Positions 15,578-26,285 of a DNA stretch of 64,000 nucleotides are shown here, one piece after another. Both the position numbers and the translations under genes were made by a program. The notes beneath the pieces were generated by a model, which did no database searches, was not told the DNA's origin, and saw nothing but the letters and a program-made list of their open reading frames with translations. This DNA comes from Asticcacaulis sp. YBE204 (lineage in GTDB: Bacteria; Pseudomonadota; Alphaproteobacteria; Caulobacterales; Caulobacteraceae), in the NCBI RefSeq assembly GCF_000495855.1, contig NZ_AWGF01000001.1, positions 248,001-312,000 of the forward strand, written 5' to 3'. Numbering within the stretch: the stretch's first letter is position 1; each line of letters begins with the position of its first letter.

Positions 15578-17248
15578 TTACTCAATCGTATTCAGATCGC
15601 GTCCGTGCGTCTCTTTCATGAACACCACGCAGACCACGACCGCAATCGCGCCGATGATGACCGGATACCACAGGCCGTAGAAGATATTGCCTGACCCCGC
15701 GACCATAGCGAAGCAGATCGCCGGCAGAAGCCCACCGAACCAGCCGGTGCCGATATTGTAGGGCAGGCTCAAGGCCGTATAGCGCACCCGCGTCGGGAAC
15801 ATCTCGACCAAGGCCGAGGCCATGGGGCCATAGAGCGCCGTCGCCCCGATCGTGAACCCGCACAGGACGAGGAAGACGCCCCACAGATTGGCCTTTTTCG
15901 GATCGGCCTTTTCCGGGTAACCGGCGGTTTTCAGTGCGGCCTTGAGGTCGGTCGTGGCGTTGGTTTTCAGGGTTTTGAGCTCGTCCTTGCTCAGATCCTT
16001 GCCTGAAGTGACCGCCAGAGCCGCATTGCCGATCTGGACCGTGGCGGCCTTCGCGCCGGGTTCGGCGGGCTTGCTGACATAGGGGACGCCTTGGGCCGTA
16101 ACCAAAGCCTTGGCCAGATCGCAGGACGAGGTGAACTGCGCCTTGCCGACCGGGTCGAACTGTACGGTGCAGGTGCGCGGGTCGGCGAAGATGACGACCG
16201 GGGTGCGTTTGACGGCAGCGTCGAGCTCCGGATTGGCGAATTTGGCGAGCAGATGAAAGCCAGGGAAGAAACCGACGACCGCCAGAGCGATACCGAAGAC
16301 CATGACCTTTTTCCGCCCGATACGGTCGGAAATTGCGCCCCACATGACATAGAGAAATGAACTGAGGATCGAGGTGCCCATGACCAGCCAGTTGATGATC
16401 GCCGGTTCCAGCCGCACGCTCTTTTCCAGAAACACCTGCGTATAGAAGAAGGTCGTGTACCATACCACACCCTGCGCCATCATGAAGCCGAACAGGGCGA
16501 TTAGCACCTGACGCAGGTTCGACCATTGACCAAAGGCCTCCCGGAACGGGGCTTTCGACACGGCCCCGGCATCGTGCAGGGCCTTGAAGGCCGGACTTTC
16601 GGCGGTCTTGGCGCGGATATAGACCGAGACGACCAAAAGCAGGGTCGAGACGATGAACGGCACGCGCCAGCCCCAGTCGGCGAAGGCGTCTTCGCCGATG
16701 ATTGAGCGCGTGATCAGCACCGTGCCCAGCGCGGCGACCAGACCGAACGAGGCCGAGGACTGAATCCACGCCGTATAGGTGCCGCGCCGGTGCGCCGGTG
16801 CGTGTTCGGCGACATAGATGGCCGCGCCGCCATATTCACCCCCCATCGCGATGCCTTGCAGGATGCGGAGCGCCACCAGCAACAGTGGCGCGAAAATGCC
16901 TGCCTGTCCGTAGGTCGGCAGAAAGCCGATCAGTACGGTCGCCGCCCCCATCAGCAGGATCGTATAGAGGAACGTCCCTTTGCGGCCTTTACGATCGCCG
17001 ATATGGCCGAAGATCAGCGCCCCGATAGGCCGTGACAAAAAGCCGAGTGCGAAGGTCAGCAGCGCCAGAATCATGCCCGTCGTATCGTCGAGGCCGGTGA
17101 AGAAATTCTTCGTGATGATCGAGGTCAGGGCACCGAAGATGAAGAAATCGTACCATTCGAACGTCGTACCCGCGGCCGAGGCGGCCACGATGGTTTTCAG
17201 GCCCGCTTTCGGCGCTTCGACCGCCGGCGGCTTCGGTTTTTTGGCCAT
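15578..17248 (-). CDS. MHS-family MFS transporter with periplasmic insertion
   Basis: This 556-aa carrier is of the metabolite:H+ symporter family (ProP/KgtP/ShiA type). The N-terminal GTTFEWYDFFIFGAL, the loop GHIGDRKGRKG after TM2 and the second-half loop SDRIGRKK are all diagnostic. Twelve TM segments are expected. Normal members have about 430 residues. The extra 110 or so lie between TM9 and TM10 (from about VKRTPVVIFADPRTC to KADPKKANLWG), on the periplasmic side, and contain two cysteines that could form a disulfide. The substrate cannot be told; dicarboxylate or osmolyte is possible. A short leader before TM1 is Lys/Pro-rich. Confidence 0.88.
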   Translation of the reverse strand: MAKKPKPPAVEAPKAGLKTIVAASAAGTTFEWYDFFIFGALTSIITKNFFTGLDDTTGMILALLTFALGFLSRPIGALIFGHIGDRKGRKGTFLYTILLMGAATVLIGFLPTYGQAGIFAPLLLVALRILQGIAMGGEYGGAAIYVAEHAPAHRRGTYTAWIQSSASFGLVAALGTVLITRSIIGEDAFADWGWRVPFIVSTLLLVVSVYIRAKTAESPAFKALHDAGAVSKAPFREAFGQWSNLRQVLIALFGFMMAQGVVWYTTFFYTQVFLEKSVRLEPAIINWLVMGTSILSSFLYVMWGAISDRIGRKKVMVFGIALAVVGFFPGFHLLAKFANPELDAAVKRTPVVIFADPRTCTVQFDPVGKAQFTSSCDLAKALVTAQGVPYVSKPAEPGAKAATVQIGNAALAVTSGKDLSKDELKTLKTNATTDLKAALKTAGYPEKADPKKANLWGVFLVLCGFTIGATALYGPMASALVEMFPTRVRYTALSLPYNIGTGWFGGLLPAICFAMVAGSGNIFYGLWYPVIIGAIAVVVCVVFMKETHGRDLNTIE

Positions 17249-17403
17249 GGTACGTCCCTGTTAATCTTATCAATAGTTGCCGGGGCCGCCATTTGATCGA
17301 AGCGGCTCTGCATGACAAGAGGCATTATGCAGCCGATGTTATTTTTGCGTTTGGCGGTGCGGGCTTTTGCGTTAAGCTTGATTGTACATCTAGGGAGGGG
17401 CCT

Positions 17404-17619
17404 GTGATCGACACAAAAGACACCTATGCGCCGCAAAAGCGGATCGAACCAGGCAAGGCCCTGATTGCCGTGCTGGAGGCTGCGCTGGGTCTGATCGGGG
17501 TGATCGTGCTGATCCTCTATCTCTACACGGGGTCGTTTTCGGGCGCAGGCCAGAAGCTCGATGCCGGGATCAATGCCATCTGGCTGTTCCTTGCGCCGTT
17601 GTTTGGGCAAGTCACCTGA
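17404..17619 (+). CDS. Small single-span membrane protein (71 aa)
   Basis: The start is GTG at 17404 with AGGGAGGGG just upstream; the open frame reaches back to 17293, but those residues lack a start signal. The protein has a soluble N-terminus (VIDTKDTYAPQKRIEPGK), one strong membrane segment (about 22-45, ALIAVLEAALGLIGVIVLIL) and a second moderately hydrophobic stretch (INAIWLFLAPLFG). It is unrecognised. It lies between the divergent MFS gene and can, and could share a transcript with can. Confidence 0.55.
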   Translation: MIDTKDTYAPQKRIEPGKALIAVLEAALGLIGVIVLILYLYTGSFSGAGQKLDAGINAIWLFLAPLFGQVT

Positions 17620-17692
17620 ATTTGAAGCTAAAAAAGCTTGATCCAAAAGGCTCACGCTTTTATGCGATGCAACATGAGAGGGGTGACGTCAT

Positions 17693-18328
17693 ATGGTGGA
17701 ACCGGACATGGTGCAAAATTTGATCGAGAATAACCGCAACTGGGCGCGGGAAAAGACGCGCGTCGATCCGGATTTCTTCTCGCGTCTGGTCCGTCAGCAA
17801 AACCCCGAATATCTGTGGATCGGCTGTTCCGACTCGCGCGTCCCGGCCAATGAGATCGTCAATCTCGATCCGGGCGAGCTGTTCGTTCACCGCAACGTCG
17901 CCAACCTCGCGCCGCCGCAGGACGCCAACTATCTGAGCGTGCTGCAATATGCCGTGCATGTCCTGAAGATCAAGCACGTGCTGGTCGTCGGGCACTATGG
18001 CTGCGGCGGCGTGCGCGCCTCGATCGAATCGACGGATCACGGCCTGATCGACCACTGGCTGTCACCGATCCGCGACGTGGCGCACGAACACCGGCATGAA
18101 CTGAACGAATGCCCGACGCAGGACGCCCGCGTCGATCGCCTGTGCGAACTGAACGTCATTTCTCAGGTGCGTAACGTCGCGACCAACCCGATCATTCTCA
18201 ATGCCTGGCGCGAAGGCCAGCCTCTGGCGATTCACGGCTGGGTCTATTCGATCGCCAACGGGCTGGTGACGGACATGAATATCTCGGTCCGCAATCTGGC
18301 GGAGCGCGAACGTTTATTCGGGATTTAA
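17693..18328 (+). CDS. can: Beta-class carbonic anhydrase
   Basis: This 211-aa zinc enzyme interconverts CO2 and bicarbonate. The zinc ligands are Cys45 (with the D47/R49 dyad in CSDSRV), His101 and Cys104 (HYGCGG). No signal peptide is present, so it is cytoplasmic and serves bicarbonate-dependent carboxylases. GAGGGG precedes the ATG. Its stop TAA overlaps the stop of the convergent epimerase gene by 4 bp. Confidence 0.96.
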   Translation: MVEPDMVQNLIENNRNWAREKTRVDPDFFSRLVRQQNPEYLWIGCSDSRVPANEIVNLDPGELFVHRNVANLAPPQDANYLSVLQYAVHVLKIKHVLVVGHYGCGGVRASIESTDHGLIDHWLSPIRDVAHEHRHELNECPTQDARVDRLCELNVISQVRNVATNPIILNAWREGQPLAIHGWVYSIANGLVTDMNISVRNLAERERLFGI

Positions 18329-19347
18329 TCCTCGAACAGTGGGCGTTTGTCGATATACCAGTCGACAAAGGCCTGAACGCCGGTTTTCAAATCCGTGGAC
18401 GGACAATAGCCGGTCAGAGCCTGAAGCAGATCCGGCGCGGCATAGGTGCGCGGCACGTCGCCCTTTTGCATCGGTAACATCTTGCGCTTGAGAGCCGAGT
18501 TCATGCCCTTCGATTGCAACGCCACCTCGACCGTATCGACGAAATCGAGCAGGCCGACGGGTTGACCGCCGCCAATATTGATGGCGCGGAACGGGGCCTG
18601 ATGCGACAGGGTATCGCCCGGGACGCGGTTGGCTTCCGACGGTGCAATGGCGCACAGACGCACGATGGCTTCGATCAGGTCGTCGATGAAGGTAAAGTCG
18701 CGCGACATCTTCCCTTCGCCGTAGATTTCGACCTCACGGCCTTCCAAAGCCGCCTTGACGAACTTGAACAGCGCCATATCCGGGCGACCCCACGGGCCAT
18801 ATACCGTGAAAAAGCGGAAGGCCGTCGTCGGCACCTTGTACAGGTGCGCGTAGGAATGCGCCATCAGCTCGGTCGATTTCTTGGTGGCGGCGTAGAAGGT
18901 CAGCGGTTCGTCGGTCTTGTCGGTCTCGCGGAACGGGATCGAGGGGTTCGCACCGTATACGGACGATGTCGAGGCCAGCATCAGGTGCTGAACGCCGTGT
19001 ACCTTGGACAGCTCGATCATATTGAACGACCCGACGAGATTGGAGTCGAGATAGGCCTTCGGGTTTTCGAGCGAATAGCGCACCCCCGCCTGTGCCGCCA
19101 GATGGACGACGATCTCAGGCTTGGCGGCATCGAATGCCGCTTCGATGGCGGCACGGTCTTCGAGCATCCCGATATGCTGGGTAAAAGCCGGAAACACCGA
19201 GAGTTCAGCCAGACGTGCCTCTTTCAGCCGCGGATTGTAATAGTGCGTCATGCCGTCGAAGCCGTGCACCTCATGGCCATCGCGCAGAAGCCGATGGGCG
19301 AGGTGAAAGCCGATAAAGCCGGCGGTGCCGGTGACGAGGTAGCGCAT
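18325..19347 (-). CDS. NAD-dependent nucleotide-sugar epimerase (UDP-glucuronate 4-epimerase type)
   Basis: This 340-aa extended short-chain dehydrogenase begins at once with the NAD-binding motif TGTAGFIG (residues 6-13). The catalytic Ser-Tyr-Lys set is in STSSVYG and YAATKKS. The stretch [15 protein letters not shown] is typical of UDP-glucuronate/galacturonate C4-epimerases (CapI/WcaG-like). The product would be UDP-galacturonate or a related sugar for LPS or capsule. No cell-surface cluster surrounds it. It is convergent with can. Confidence 0.88.
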   Translation of the reverse strand: MRYLVTGTAGFIGFHLAHRLLRDGHEVHGFDGMTHYYNPRLKEARLAELSVFPAFTQHIGMLEDRAAIEAAFDAAKPEIVVHLAAQAGVRYSLENPKAYLDSNLVGSFNMIELSKVHGVQHLMLASTSSVYGANPSIPFRETDKTDEPLTFYAATKKSTELMAHSYAHLYKVPTTAFRFFTVYGPWGRPDMALFKFVKAALEGREVEIYGEGKMSRDFTFIDDLIEAIVRLCAIAPSEANRVPGDTLSHQAPFRAINIGGGQPVGLLDFVDTVEVALQSKGMNSALKRKMLPMQKGDVPRTYAAPDLLQALTGYCPSTDLKTGVQAFVDWYIDKRPLFED

Positions 19348-19404
19348 GATCCGTATCCTTACTTAGGCTCCGGGTGTCTATTGCGGAGGCGTTTATGTCA
19401 AGCC

Positions 19405-21450
19405 TCAGCTATCCGGCACCCGCGACCTGAGTTCCTCCAGCCACAGGGTGGCGGTGGCATCGGACGGCGCGCGCCAGTCGCCGCGCGGGCTCAAGGCGCC
19501 GCCGGAAATCAGCTTCGGGCCGTTCGGCACGGCGGAACGCTTGAACTGTGAAATGGTGAAGAAGCGGAACAGAAAGACCTCGGCCCATTTTTTGATCTCG
19601 CCGATCGTATAGGCGCGGCGTTTATGTTCCGGAAAATCAGGCGGCCAGTCGCCGCTATTGGCGTCTTTCCACGCCTGATACTGAAGAAAAGCGATCTTCG
19701 ACGGCTTGAGCCCGAAGCGCGTCAGGTAATAGAGCGTAAAGTCCTGAAGCTCATAGGGGCCGACCTTGTCCTCGGTCTTCTGCACTTCGCCCGTTGCCCC
19801 GATGGGGACCAGTTCCGGCGAGATTTCGCGCTCCAGAACCGAACGCAGGATACGCGCGGCCTTGGCGTCGAATTCGGTCTTCGCTGCCCAGCGGATCAGG
19901 TGCTGGATCAGGGTTTTGGGCGCCCCGCAATTGACGTTGTAATGGCTCATATGGTCGCCTACGCCGTAGGTGCACCAGCCGAGCGCCAGTTCCGACAGAT
20001 CGCCGGTGCCGATGACGAAACCTTTATGTTCTCCCGCCAGACGGAACAGGAAATCGGTGCGCAACCCCGCCTGCACGTTCTCGAAATTGACGTCGTAAAC
20101 CGCTTCGCCGCGCGAATAGGGGTGGCCGATATCCATCAGCATCCGCTTGGCCGCCGGACGTATGTCGAGTTCGTGCGCGGTGATGCCCAAGGCCTTCATC
20201 AGCTTGTGCGCGTCGGATTTCGAGCCCGTCGAAGTGCCGAACCCCGGCATGGTATAGCCCTGAATGTTTTCGCGCGGCAGACCCAGCCGGTCGAAGGCCT
20301 TGGCGGTAACGATCAAAGCGTGGGTCGAGTCGAGCCCGCCGGAAACACCAATGACGACCTTTTGCGTCTTGGTGCTTTCCAGCCGCTGCATCAGGCCGTG
20401 GACCTGAATATTGAAGGCCTCGTAGCAGTCTTCGTCGAGCCGTTCGCGGTCGTTCGGCACATAGGGGAAGCGATCCACCGGGCGATGGAAGTCGGTCAGG
20501 CTATGCGGTTCGTAATCGAAGGGCAGGCTTGCGTGCAGCAGGGGCGGCATGGCTTTGCGGGCGTCGTGGAAGGTGCCCGTGCGCAGGCGTTCCTGCACGA
20601 TACGTTCGACGTCGATATCCGCCAGGGTCATCGAGTCCGAGGTGAAGCGATCACCTTCGGCGATCAGTTCCCCCAGTTCGTAGATCAGGGATTGCCCGTC
20701 CCACGCCAGATCGGTCGTCGATTCGCCCGGCCCCGCCGCGCTGTAGGCATAGGCACAGAACAGGCGCTCCGATGCGGCCGCACACAGGCGTTTGCGGGCG
20801 CGCGACTTGCCGATCACGACTGGAGAGGCCGACAGGTTGACGATGACCGTCGCCCCCTTAAGCGCCAGTCGCGTTGAGGGCGTTTGCGGCACCCACAGGT
20901 CTTCGCAGATTTCGACACCGAAGGTGAAGGCGTCGAAGCCGTGGGCGTGAAACAACAGGTCGTTGCCCACCGATACGCCGACATCGTTCAGGCTGAGGGA
21001 TGCCTGTTCAAGATCGGCCCCGCTGGCGAAATAGCGGCGCTCGTAATATTCGCGATAATTGGGCAGATAGGTCTTGGGGACGACACCCAGCGCTCGACCG
21101 CGATGGATAACGACCGCGCAATTATAGACCGCGCCATTGATCAGCAAAGGCGCACCCGCCACCATAACCGGGCGCAGGTTTGCGGTAGCTATTATCAGCG
21201 TTTCGAGCGTAGTTTTGACAACTTCCAGCAAGGTCTGTTGCAGGAACAGATCGTCGAGCGAATAGCCGCTTAAGGATAGTTCGGGAAATACAACCAGATC
21301 GGCCCCTGCGCTGTCTGCCTGCTCGGCCAAAGCCAGATGTTCTTTCAGATTGGCCTGCGGGTTGGCGATATGCACCTTGGGGGTGACGCAGGCAATGCGA
21401 ACGAAACCGTGCGCGGCGGTAGAATAGAAAGAAAGATCGGAATTGGTCAT
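19405..21450 (-). CDS. nadE: Glutamine-dependent NAD+ synthetase
   Basis: This 681-aa two-domain enzyme has an N-terminal nitrilase-type glutaminase with the Glu-Lys-Cys triad at E57 (FPELSLSGY), K126 (PKTYLPNY) and C182 (VEICEDLW). The C-terminal synthetase has the ATP-pyrophosphatase loop SGGLDS at 370-375. It amidates nicotinate adenine dinucleotide using ammonia channelled from glutamine. Length and order match the long glutamine-dependent class (as in Mycobacterium). The upstream gap is AT-rich and must carry its promoter. Confidence 0.96.
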   Translation of the reverse strand: MTNSDLSFYSTAAHGFVRIACVTPKVHIANPQANLKEHLALAEQADSAGADLVVFPELSLSGYSLDDLFLQQTLLEVVKTTLETLIIATANLRPVMVAGAPLLINGAVYNCAVVIHRGRALGVVPKTYLPNYREYYERRYFASGADLEQASLSLNDVGVSVGNDLLFHAHGFDAFTFGVEICEDLWVPQTPSTRLALKGATVIVNLSASPVVIGKSRARKRLCAAASERLFCAYAYSAAGPGESTTDLAWDGQSLIYELGELIAEGDRFTSDSMTLADIDVERIVQERLRTGTFHDARKAMPPLLHASLPFDYEPHSLTDFHRPVDRFPYVPNDRERLDEDCYEAFNIQVHGLMQRLESTKTQKVVIGVSGGLDSTHALIVTAKAFDRLGLPRENIQGYTMPGFGTSTGSKSDAHKLMKALGITAHELDIRPAAKRMLMDIGHPYSRGEAVYDVNFENVQAGLRTDFLFRLAGEHKGFVIGTGDLSELALGWCTYGVGDHMSHYNVNCGAPKTLIQHLIRWAAKTEFDAKAARILRSVLEREISPELVPIGATGEVQKTEDKVGPYELQDFTLYYLTRFGLKPSKIAFLQYQAWKDANSGDWPPDFPEHKRRAYTIGEIKKWAEVFLFRFFTISQFKRSAVPNGPKLISGGALSPRGDWRAPSDATATLWLEELRSRVPDS

Positions 21451-21717
21451 TTTAGACGGCTTTCATCAAACCGGAATGGCACAGATCGTGTCTTATAGGC
21501 TTGTTTTGGTAATTTTGGTATTATAGAAAATCGAAATATGGACTAAAAATGTGTCACATTGAATTTCACTAAATGCAAAAACTAAAAATAATTACATATG
21601 AAACTGTATCATCGATTACGGTTTATTCCGCTTTTTACAAGGCTTCCTGATTTTGGCTTTGGCGTCTGGCTGACCTCTGGTAAGGGAGCCTGAGTTTTAA
21701 AGAGATTGCCCGATACC
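21451..21717. other. AT-rich divergent promoter region
   Basis: The 267 bp between nadE and ilvA are strongly AT-rich from about 21500 to 21640. They must hold promoters for both divergent genes. I see no clear palindrome, terminator or ORF. Confidence 0.5.
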
Positions 21718-22920
21718 ATGAGCGTCAGTTTACAGAACATCCAGGATGCCGCCGAGCGCATCAGCGGCCATGTGGTTCACACGCCGTGCGCCTATTCGCA
21801 GAAGCTGAGCGCGATGACGCGTGCCCAACTGTGGATCAAGTTCGAAAACCAGCAATATACCTCGGCTTTCAAGGAGCGCGGGGCGCTCAACAAGCTGATG
21901 ACCCTGTCCGAAGACGAGCGGGCGCGCGGCGTCTATGCGGCGTCGGCCGGTAACCACGCGCAGGGCATCGCCTATCACGCCACGCGTCTGGGCATTCCGG
22001 CGACCATCGTCATGCCTCACGGCACGCCCTTCGTGAAGGTACAGAAGACTCAGAGCTTCGGCGCCAAGGTCGTCATCGAAGGCGCCAATTACGACGAATC
22101 CTCGGCCTATGCGCAGAAGGTCTGCGAAGAGGCGGGCGCCGTCTATATTCACCCGTTCAACGACTACGACGTCATGGCCGGTCAGGGCACTGTGGCGCTT
22201 GAGATGCTGGAGGCCGTGCCGGACCTCGACGTGCTGCTGGTGCCGATCGGCGGCGGCGGGCTGGTCGCGGGCATGGCGGTTGCCGCGAAGGCGCTCAAGC
22301 CGTGGATCAAGGTCATCGGCGTTGAGGCATCGATGTACCCGTCGTTCGCCGCCAAGCGCCGGGGCCTGAATACCCCATCGGGCGGCTCGACCATCGCCGA
22401 AGGCATCGCCGTCAAGGAAGTCGGCAACCTCTCCTACGAAGTCGCCAATCCGCTGGTCGACGACGTGCTGGTCATCGACGAAGCCGATTTCGAACGCGCC
22501 ATCGCCGCCTATGTCAACATCGAAAAGACCGTCGCCGAAGGCGCGGGCGCGGCGGGTCTGGCCGCCGTCATGCGCTACCCGGAGAAATTCGAGGGGCAAA
22601 AGGTCGGCCTGATCCTGTGTGGTGGCAATATCGACATGCGTTTGCTGGCCTCGGTGCTGCAACGCGAACTGGTGCGCGAAAAGCGTCTGGTCACCTATCG
22701 CATCCTCGGCGACGACCGTCCGGGGATGCTGACGCTTATGGCCGACGTGATCTCGCGCAAGGGCGGCAATATCGTCGATGTGGCGCACAACCGCCTCGTG
22801 CTGGACGTGCCTGCCAAGGGCGCGGAATTCGATATTCTCGTGGAAACGCAGGACGCGCGCCACGCCCATGAAATTTCCGAAGCGCTGCGGGCTACGGGCT
22901 ACGCGCTGCGGATGGACTGA
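21718..22920 (+). CDS. ilvA: Threonine dehydratase with C-terminal ACT domain
   Basis: This 400-aa PLP enzyme deaminates threonine to 2-oxobutanoate, the first step towards isoleucine. The PLP lysine is K52 in SAFKERGA, the phosphate-binding glycine loop is PIGGGGL, and the serine-rich SAGNHAQG binds substrate. The last 75 residues form one ACT domain (VTYRILGDDRPGMLTLMADV), as in the shorter IlvA/TdcB-like class. ATG 21718 is chosen; a TTG at 21706 is in frame but less likely. The FKBP gene follows 14 bp downstream. Confidence 0.93.
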   Translation: MSVSLQNIQDAAERISGHVVHTPCAYSQKLSAMTRAQLWIKFENQQYTSAFKERGALNKLMTLSEDERARGVYAASAGNHAQGIAYHATRLGIPATIVMPHGTPFVKVQKTQSFGAKVVIEGANYDESSAYAQKVCEEAGAVYIHPFNDYDVMAGQGTVALEMLEAVPDLDVLLVPIGGGGLVAGMAVAAKALKPWIKVIGVEASMYPSFAAKRRGLNTPSGGSTIAEGIAVKEVGNLSYEVANPLVDDVLVIDEADFERAIAAYVNIEKTVAEGAGAAGLAAVMRYPEKFEGQKVGLILCGGNIDMRLLASVLQRELVREKRLVTYRILGDDRPGMLTLMADVISRKGGNIVDVAHNRLVLDVPAKGAEFDILVETQDARHAHEISEALRATGYALRMD

Positions 22921-22934
22921 CCCGGAGTTTATTG

Positions 22935-23420
22935 ATGCTGAAATCCGTTCTTTTAGCCACTGCGCTTGTGTCCACCCTGTCTCTGACGGCGTGCGGGAAA
23001 AAGGAAGACCCGGCGATGATGGCTGCCAATCTGCAAGCCGGTCAGACCTTCCTCGATACCAAGGCCAAGGAACCGGGCGTGCAGAAGCTGCCCAAGGGCC
23101 TGATGTACAAGGTTCTGACGCCCGCGACCGATCCCAATGCGCCCAAGCCCTCGCCGCGCGATACGGTCAAGGTGCATTACGAAGGCAAGACGCTGGACGG
23201 CAATGTCTTCGATTCGAGCTTCGAGCGCGGCACACCGGCCGCCTTCACGCTGGATAACCTGGTCGAGGCGTGGAAAATCGCCATCCCCGAAATGAAAAAG
23301 GGCGAGACCTGGGAGCTCTATGTCCCGGCTCAACTGGGTTATGGCGAAGCGGGCTCAGGTCCTATCCCCCCGAACAGCGTGCTGGTGTTCAAGATCCAGT
23401 TGCTGGATATTGCGCCGTAA
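22935..23420 (+). CDS. FKBP-type peptidyl-prolyl isomerase lipoprotein
   Basis: This 161-aa protein starts with a lipoprotein signal (MLKSVLLATALVSTLSLTAC, lipobox L-T-A-C with Cys at about 20). The FKBP domain fills residues of about 70-160 (RDTVKVHYEGKTLDGNVFDS, GETWELYVPAQLGYG, IPPNSVLVFKIQLL). It is likely a periplasmic, membrane-tethered folding catalyst of the FkpA/Mip class but short of their dimerisation domain. GGAG precedes the ATG. It lies 14 bp after ilvA, probably on the same transcript. Confidence 0.93.
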   Translation: MLKSVLLATALVSTLSLTACGKKEDPAMMAANLQAGQTFLDTKAKEPGVQKLPKGLMYKVLTPATDPNAPKPSPRDTVKVHYEGKTLDGNVFDSSFERGTPAAFTLDNLVEAWKIAIPEMKKGETWELYVPAQLGYGEAGSGPIPPNSVLVFKIQLLDIAP

Positions 23421-23423
23421 GAT

Positions 23424-24839
23424 TTAAACCGGCTCAGCCAGAGCCGCCGCGCGGGCCGACATAAGTACCTCTCCGACGGCTTTCAGAGTGTCGGGCGCGG
23501 CGTCATTGGCGGTCGCGCAGGCGACTGTGCCGGTTTTGATATCGACCAGCACCTCGGCGTACCACATGGTGTTGGAGCCGTTGTGCCACAGGCTGCCGTC
23601 GGGCCGCACGACCCAGCCCAGCGCATAGTCGTCGCCGAAATGCGGGGTGTGCAGGGCTTGCCAGCTTTCGGCTTTCAGGAAGGTCGCGGGCTGATCGCGG
23701 TGCGCCCGGAGATAATTCAGCATCGATGCGATCGGCATATGGACGCGACCGGCAGGCCCTAAGGCCACCGGATTGTCGTTCGGCAGTTTCGCGCCGACCG
23801 GCATGGGTTTTCGGGTGTGACCCTGCACGGCGTGGCCGAGCGGCTGATCGACCTGACCCGGACGTCCCGGCGCGCCAAAACCCGCCGCTTCGATACCCAA
23901 AGGTGCGAAAACCTCCTGCTGGATCAGGGTTTCCCACGGCTTTCCGGTCAGTTTTTCCAGCATGGCCCCGGCGACAATATAGCCGTTATTGCTGTAGACA
24001 TTCTGTTTGCCGGCCGGTCCGACGGGCTTTTGTTTCAACGCCGCCAGCGCCCACTTGTTTCGTTCGTCGCGCGGATCGGGCAGGGGGTCGCGGCTATAGA
24101 AGACCATGTTCATCAGGTCGATATTGGCCTGTAGCCCCGCGCGGTGGCTGAGCAAATGTAGCAACGTCGCCTGAGCATAGGGACCGGCGTCCTTAGCGCC
24201 GAAAACCTTGCCGACGGTGGTTTTCCAGTCGATGACGCCCGCCTCGACCATGCGCGCGCATAAGGTGGCAGTCATCGACTTGGTGATCGAGCCCCAGTGC
24301 CATTGGTCTACGGGCTGGGCGGCGATCTCGTCGTCGCTGGAGCGCGCGCCTTTGACGAACAGACCGGAAGAGATGCCCTTCGACCACCCTGCCCCCATGG
24401 CCGGGGTATAGGCGGCCATGCGTTTGTCGCTAAGCAATTCGGGTGTCAGCGGCGCGAAACTGGGCTCGGCGACCGGTTCCGGCGTCTCCCCACGATTCAG
24501 CCTGAGGGGTAACGGCGCGCCCTGAAAAAAGGTGCCGTCGATATGGGTGTCGTCGCTCAGCGTGCCTTCGAAGGTCGCCTTGATCGCCGCGAATTTCAGA
24601 ATAATCGTCTTGCCGTCGATCGCCATTGACGTCGCAGGGATGCGGGCATTGCCCTGGCTGACGCTGAACAGGGTGGCGGTGGCCTCTTCGATGATCAGCC
24701 GCAGGACCAGCCGCGCCGCCCCCGCGATCAGGGTGCCTGACCAGGTACCGGTAAACGGTGACGCAGCAAAGACCGGCGTGGCGATAATACCGGCGGCGGC
24801 GATCAGCCCTTGCAAATGCCAGCGACGCGTCATCGTCAT
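23424..24839 (-). CDS. Periplasmic serine hydrolase, beta-lactamase class C/EstB fold
   Basis: This 471-aa protein has a signal peptide ending near VFAAS. An N-terminal beta-rich region of about 110 residues precedes a class C-like hydrolase. The catalytic S-I-T-K is in HWGSITKSM, the Tyr-Ser-Asn in VYSNNGY and the C-terminal triad HNG in WHNGSNTM. Such enzymes act as esterases or peptidases as often as beta-lactamases. The start at 24839 is chosen because GAGAGGGG lies 7 nt upstream; the frame opens further out at 24872. It ends 3 bp from the FKBP gene, convergently. Confidence 0.87.
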   Translation of the reverse strand: MTMTRRWHLQGLIAAAGIIATPVFAASPFTGTWSGTLIAGAARLVLRLIIEEATATLFSVSQGNARIPATSMAIDGKTIILKFAAIKATFEGTLSDDTHIDGTFFQGAPLPLRLNRGETPEPVAEPSFAPLTPELLSDKRMAAYTPAMGAGWSKGISSGLFVKGARSSDDEIAAQPVDQWHWGSITKSMTATLCARMVEAGVIDWKTTVGKVFGAKDAGPYAQATLLHLLSHRAGLQANIDLMNMVFYSRDPLPDPRDERNKWALAALKQKPVGPAGKQNVYSNNGYIVAGAMLEKLTGKPWETLIQQEVFAPLGIEAAGFGAPGRPGQVDQPLGHAVQGHTRKPMPVGAKLPNDNPVALGPAGRVHMPIASMLNYLRAHRDQPATFLKAESWQALHTPHFGDDYALGWVVRPDGSLWHNGSNTMWYAEVLVDIKTGTVACATANDAAPDTLKAVGEVLMSARAAALAEPV

Positions 24840-24945
24840 TTTTAATCCCCTCTCGAACAGCGCGACGACCATAGGGGCTGCGGCAAATCGCGGCTACTGA
24901 AATAAATTTAATGCGGAGACGCTGTCATGGGTCTAAAACAGCGGC

Positions 24946-26193
24946 ATGGAAACGCGACACGACATTATCATCGTAGGGGCCGGTATGGCCGGCATGACCG
25001 TCGCTCTGGCGCTGGCCAAGGGCGGGCTGGACGTGGTGATGGTCGAGCGGATGCCCCTGAGCGCGCAGGTCGAGGCGACCTATGACGGGCGGGCCTCGGC
25101 CATCGCCTATTCGTGTTTCCGGCAATGGCAGGCGCTGGGCGTCGGTGCTGCGCTGGAGCCGCTCTCGTGCCGGATGAACGAGATCGTCGTCACCGACGCG
25201 CACCTGCCCGGCGCGGCGACGAAAAAGCCTTCGCCCTTTTTCCTGCATTTCGACGCGGCGGAGATTTCGGACCGGTCGGGCGATGAACCGCTCGGCTATA
25301 TGATCGAGAACCGCCACACGCGCGCCGCCTTACATGAGGCCGTGGTCGCCGCCGGTATCCGTCTGATCACGCCCGCGAAAGTCGCCCATATCAAGGAGAC
25401 GCCGGGGCAGGTCGTCTTGACGCTCGATACGGGCGAAGTACTGAGCGCCCCGCTGGTGGTCGCCGCCGAAGGGCGAAACTCGCCGCTGCGCGAACATGCG
25501 AAAATCAAGACCATCGGCTGGGACTATGGCCAGAGCGCCGTTGTGGCGACCGTCAAGATGGAGCATCCGCACAACCACGTCGCCTACGAATACTTCCTGT
25601 CGTCGGGGCCGTTCGCCATTCTTCCGCTGACGGATAATCGTGCCTGCCTCGTCTGGTCCGAGAGCCACGCCAAGGCGAAGGCGCTTTTGGAAGTTCGTCC
25701 CGAACTGTTCCATGCCCACCTGATGCAGCGCTTCGGCGAGTTTCTGGGGCAGGTCGAGCTGACCGGACCGAAGTTCATCTATCCGTTGTCGATGGCTTTG
25801 GCCGAAGACATGTATCGCGGGCGCATCGCGTTGCTGGGTGACGCGGCCCACGGCATCCACCCCATTGCCGGACAGGGCTTGAACCTCGGACTGAAAGACG
25901 CCGCGGCCCTGGCCGAGGTGGTCATCGAGGCGGCGCGTCTGGGCGAGGATATCGGTGCGGAAAGCGTGCTGGAACGCTACGCGCAATGGCGGCGGTTCGA
26001 AAACGTCTCGACCTCGATCATCATGGACGGCTTCGTCCACCTGTTTTCCAATAATAATCCGATTGTGCGGGTGGCGCGCGATGTCGGCATGGGCGTGGTC
26101 AATGCCATCGGTCCGGCACGCCGCTTTTTCATGGAAGACGCGGGCGGGGCAACGGGCGATTTGCCGAAATTACTCCGTGGGCAGATTATATAG
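24946..26193 (+). CDS. UbiH-family FAD-dependent ring hydroxylase
   Basis: This 415-aa flavoprotein monooxygenase has the dinucleotide-binding GAGMAGMT (residues of about 11-18) and the second FAD motif GRIALLGDAAHGIHPIAGQG near 290. These match the UbiH/UbiF/UbiL group that hydroxylates the ubiquinone ring. The exact position (C1, C5 or C6) cannot be assigned from sequence alone. It is not adjacent to the other ubi genes at 1.6-3.9 kb. No good Shine-Dalgarno stands before the ATG. Confidence 0.9.
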   Translation: METRHDIIIVGAGMAGMTVALALAKGGLDVVMVERMPLSAQVEATYDGRASAIAYSCFRQWQALGVGAALEPLSCRMNEIVVTDAHLPGAATKKPSPFFLHFDAAEISDRSGDEPLGYMIENRHTRAALHEAVVAAGIRLITPAKVAHIKETPGQVVLTLDTGEVLSAPLVVAAEGRNSPLREHAKIKTIGWDYGQSAVVATVKMEHPHNHVAYEYFLSSGPFAILPLTDNRACLVWSESHAKAKALLEVRPELFHAHLMQRFGEFLGQVELTGPKFIYPLSMALAEDMYRGRIALLGDAAHGIHPIAGQGLNLGLKDAAALAEVVIEAARLGEDIGAESVLERYAQWRRFENVSTSIIMDGFVHLFSNNNPIVRVARDVGMGVVNAIGPARRFFMEDAGGATGDLPKLLRGQII

Positions 26194-26285
26194 GTAATTT
26201 ATACCGGTCGAACCCTAACACGGCGAAAACTTAGGCGGTGTGTGAAAATCTGAACCTATCTGCAAAGGATTTCAGGAGACACCGG

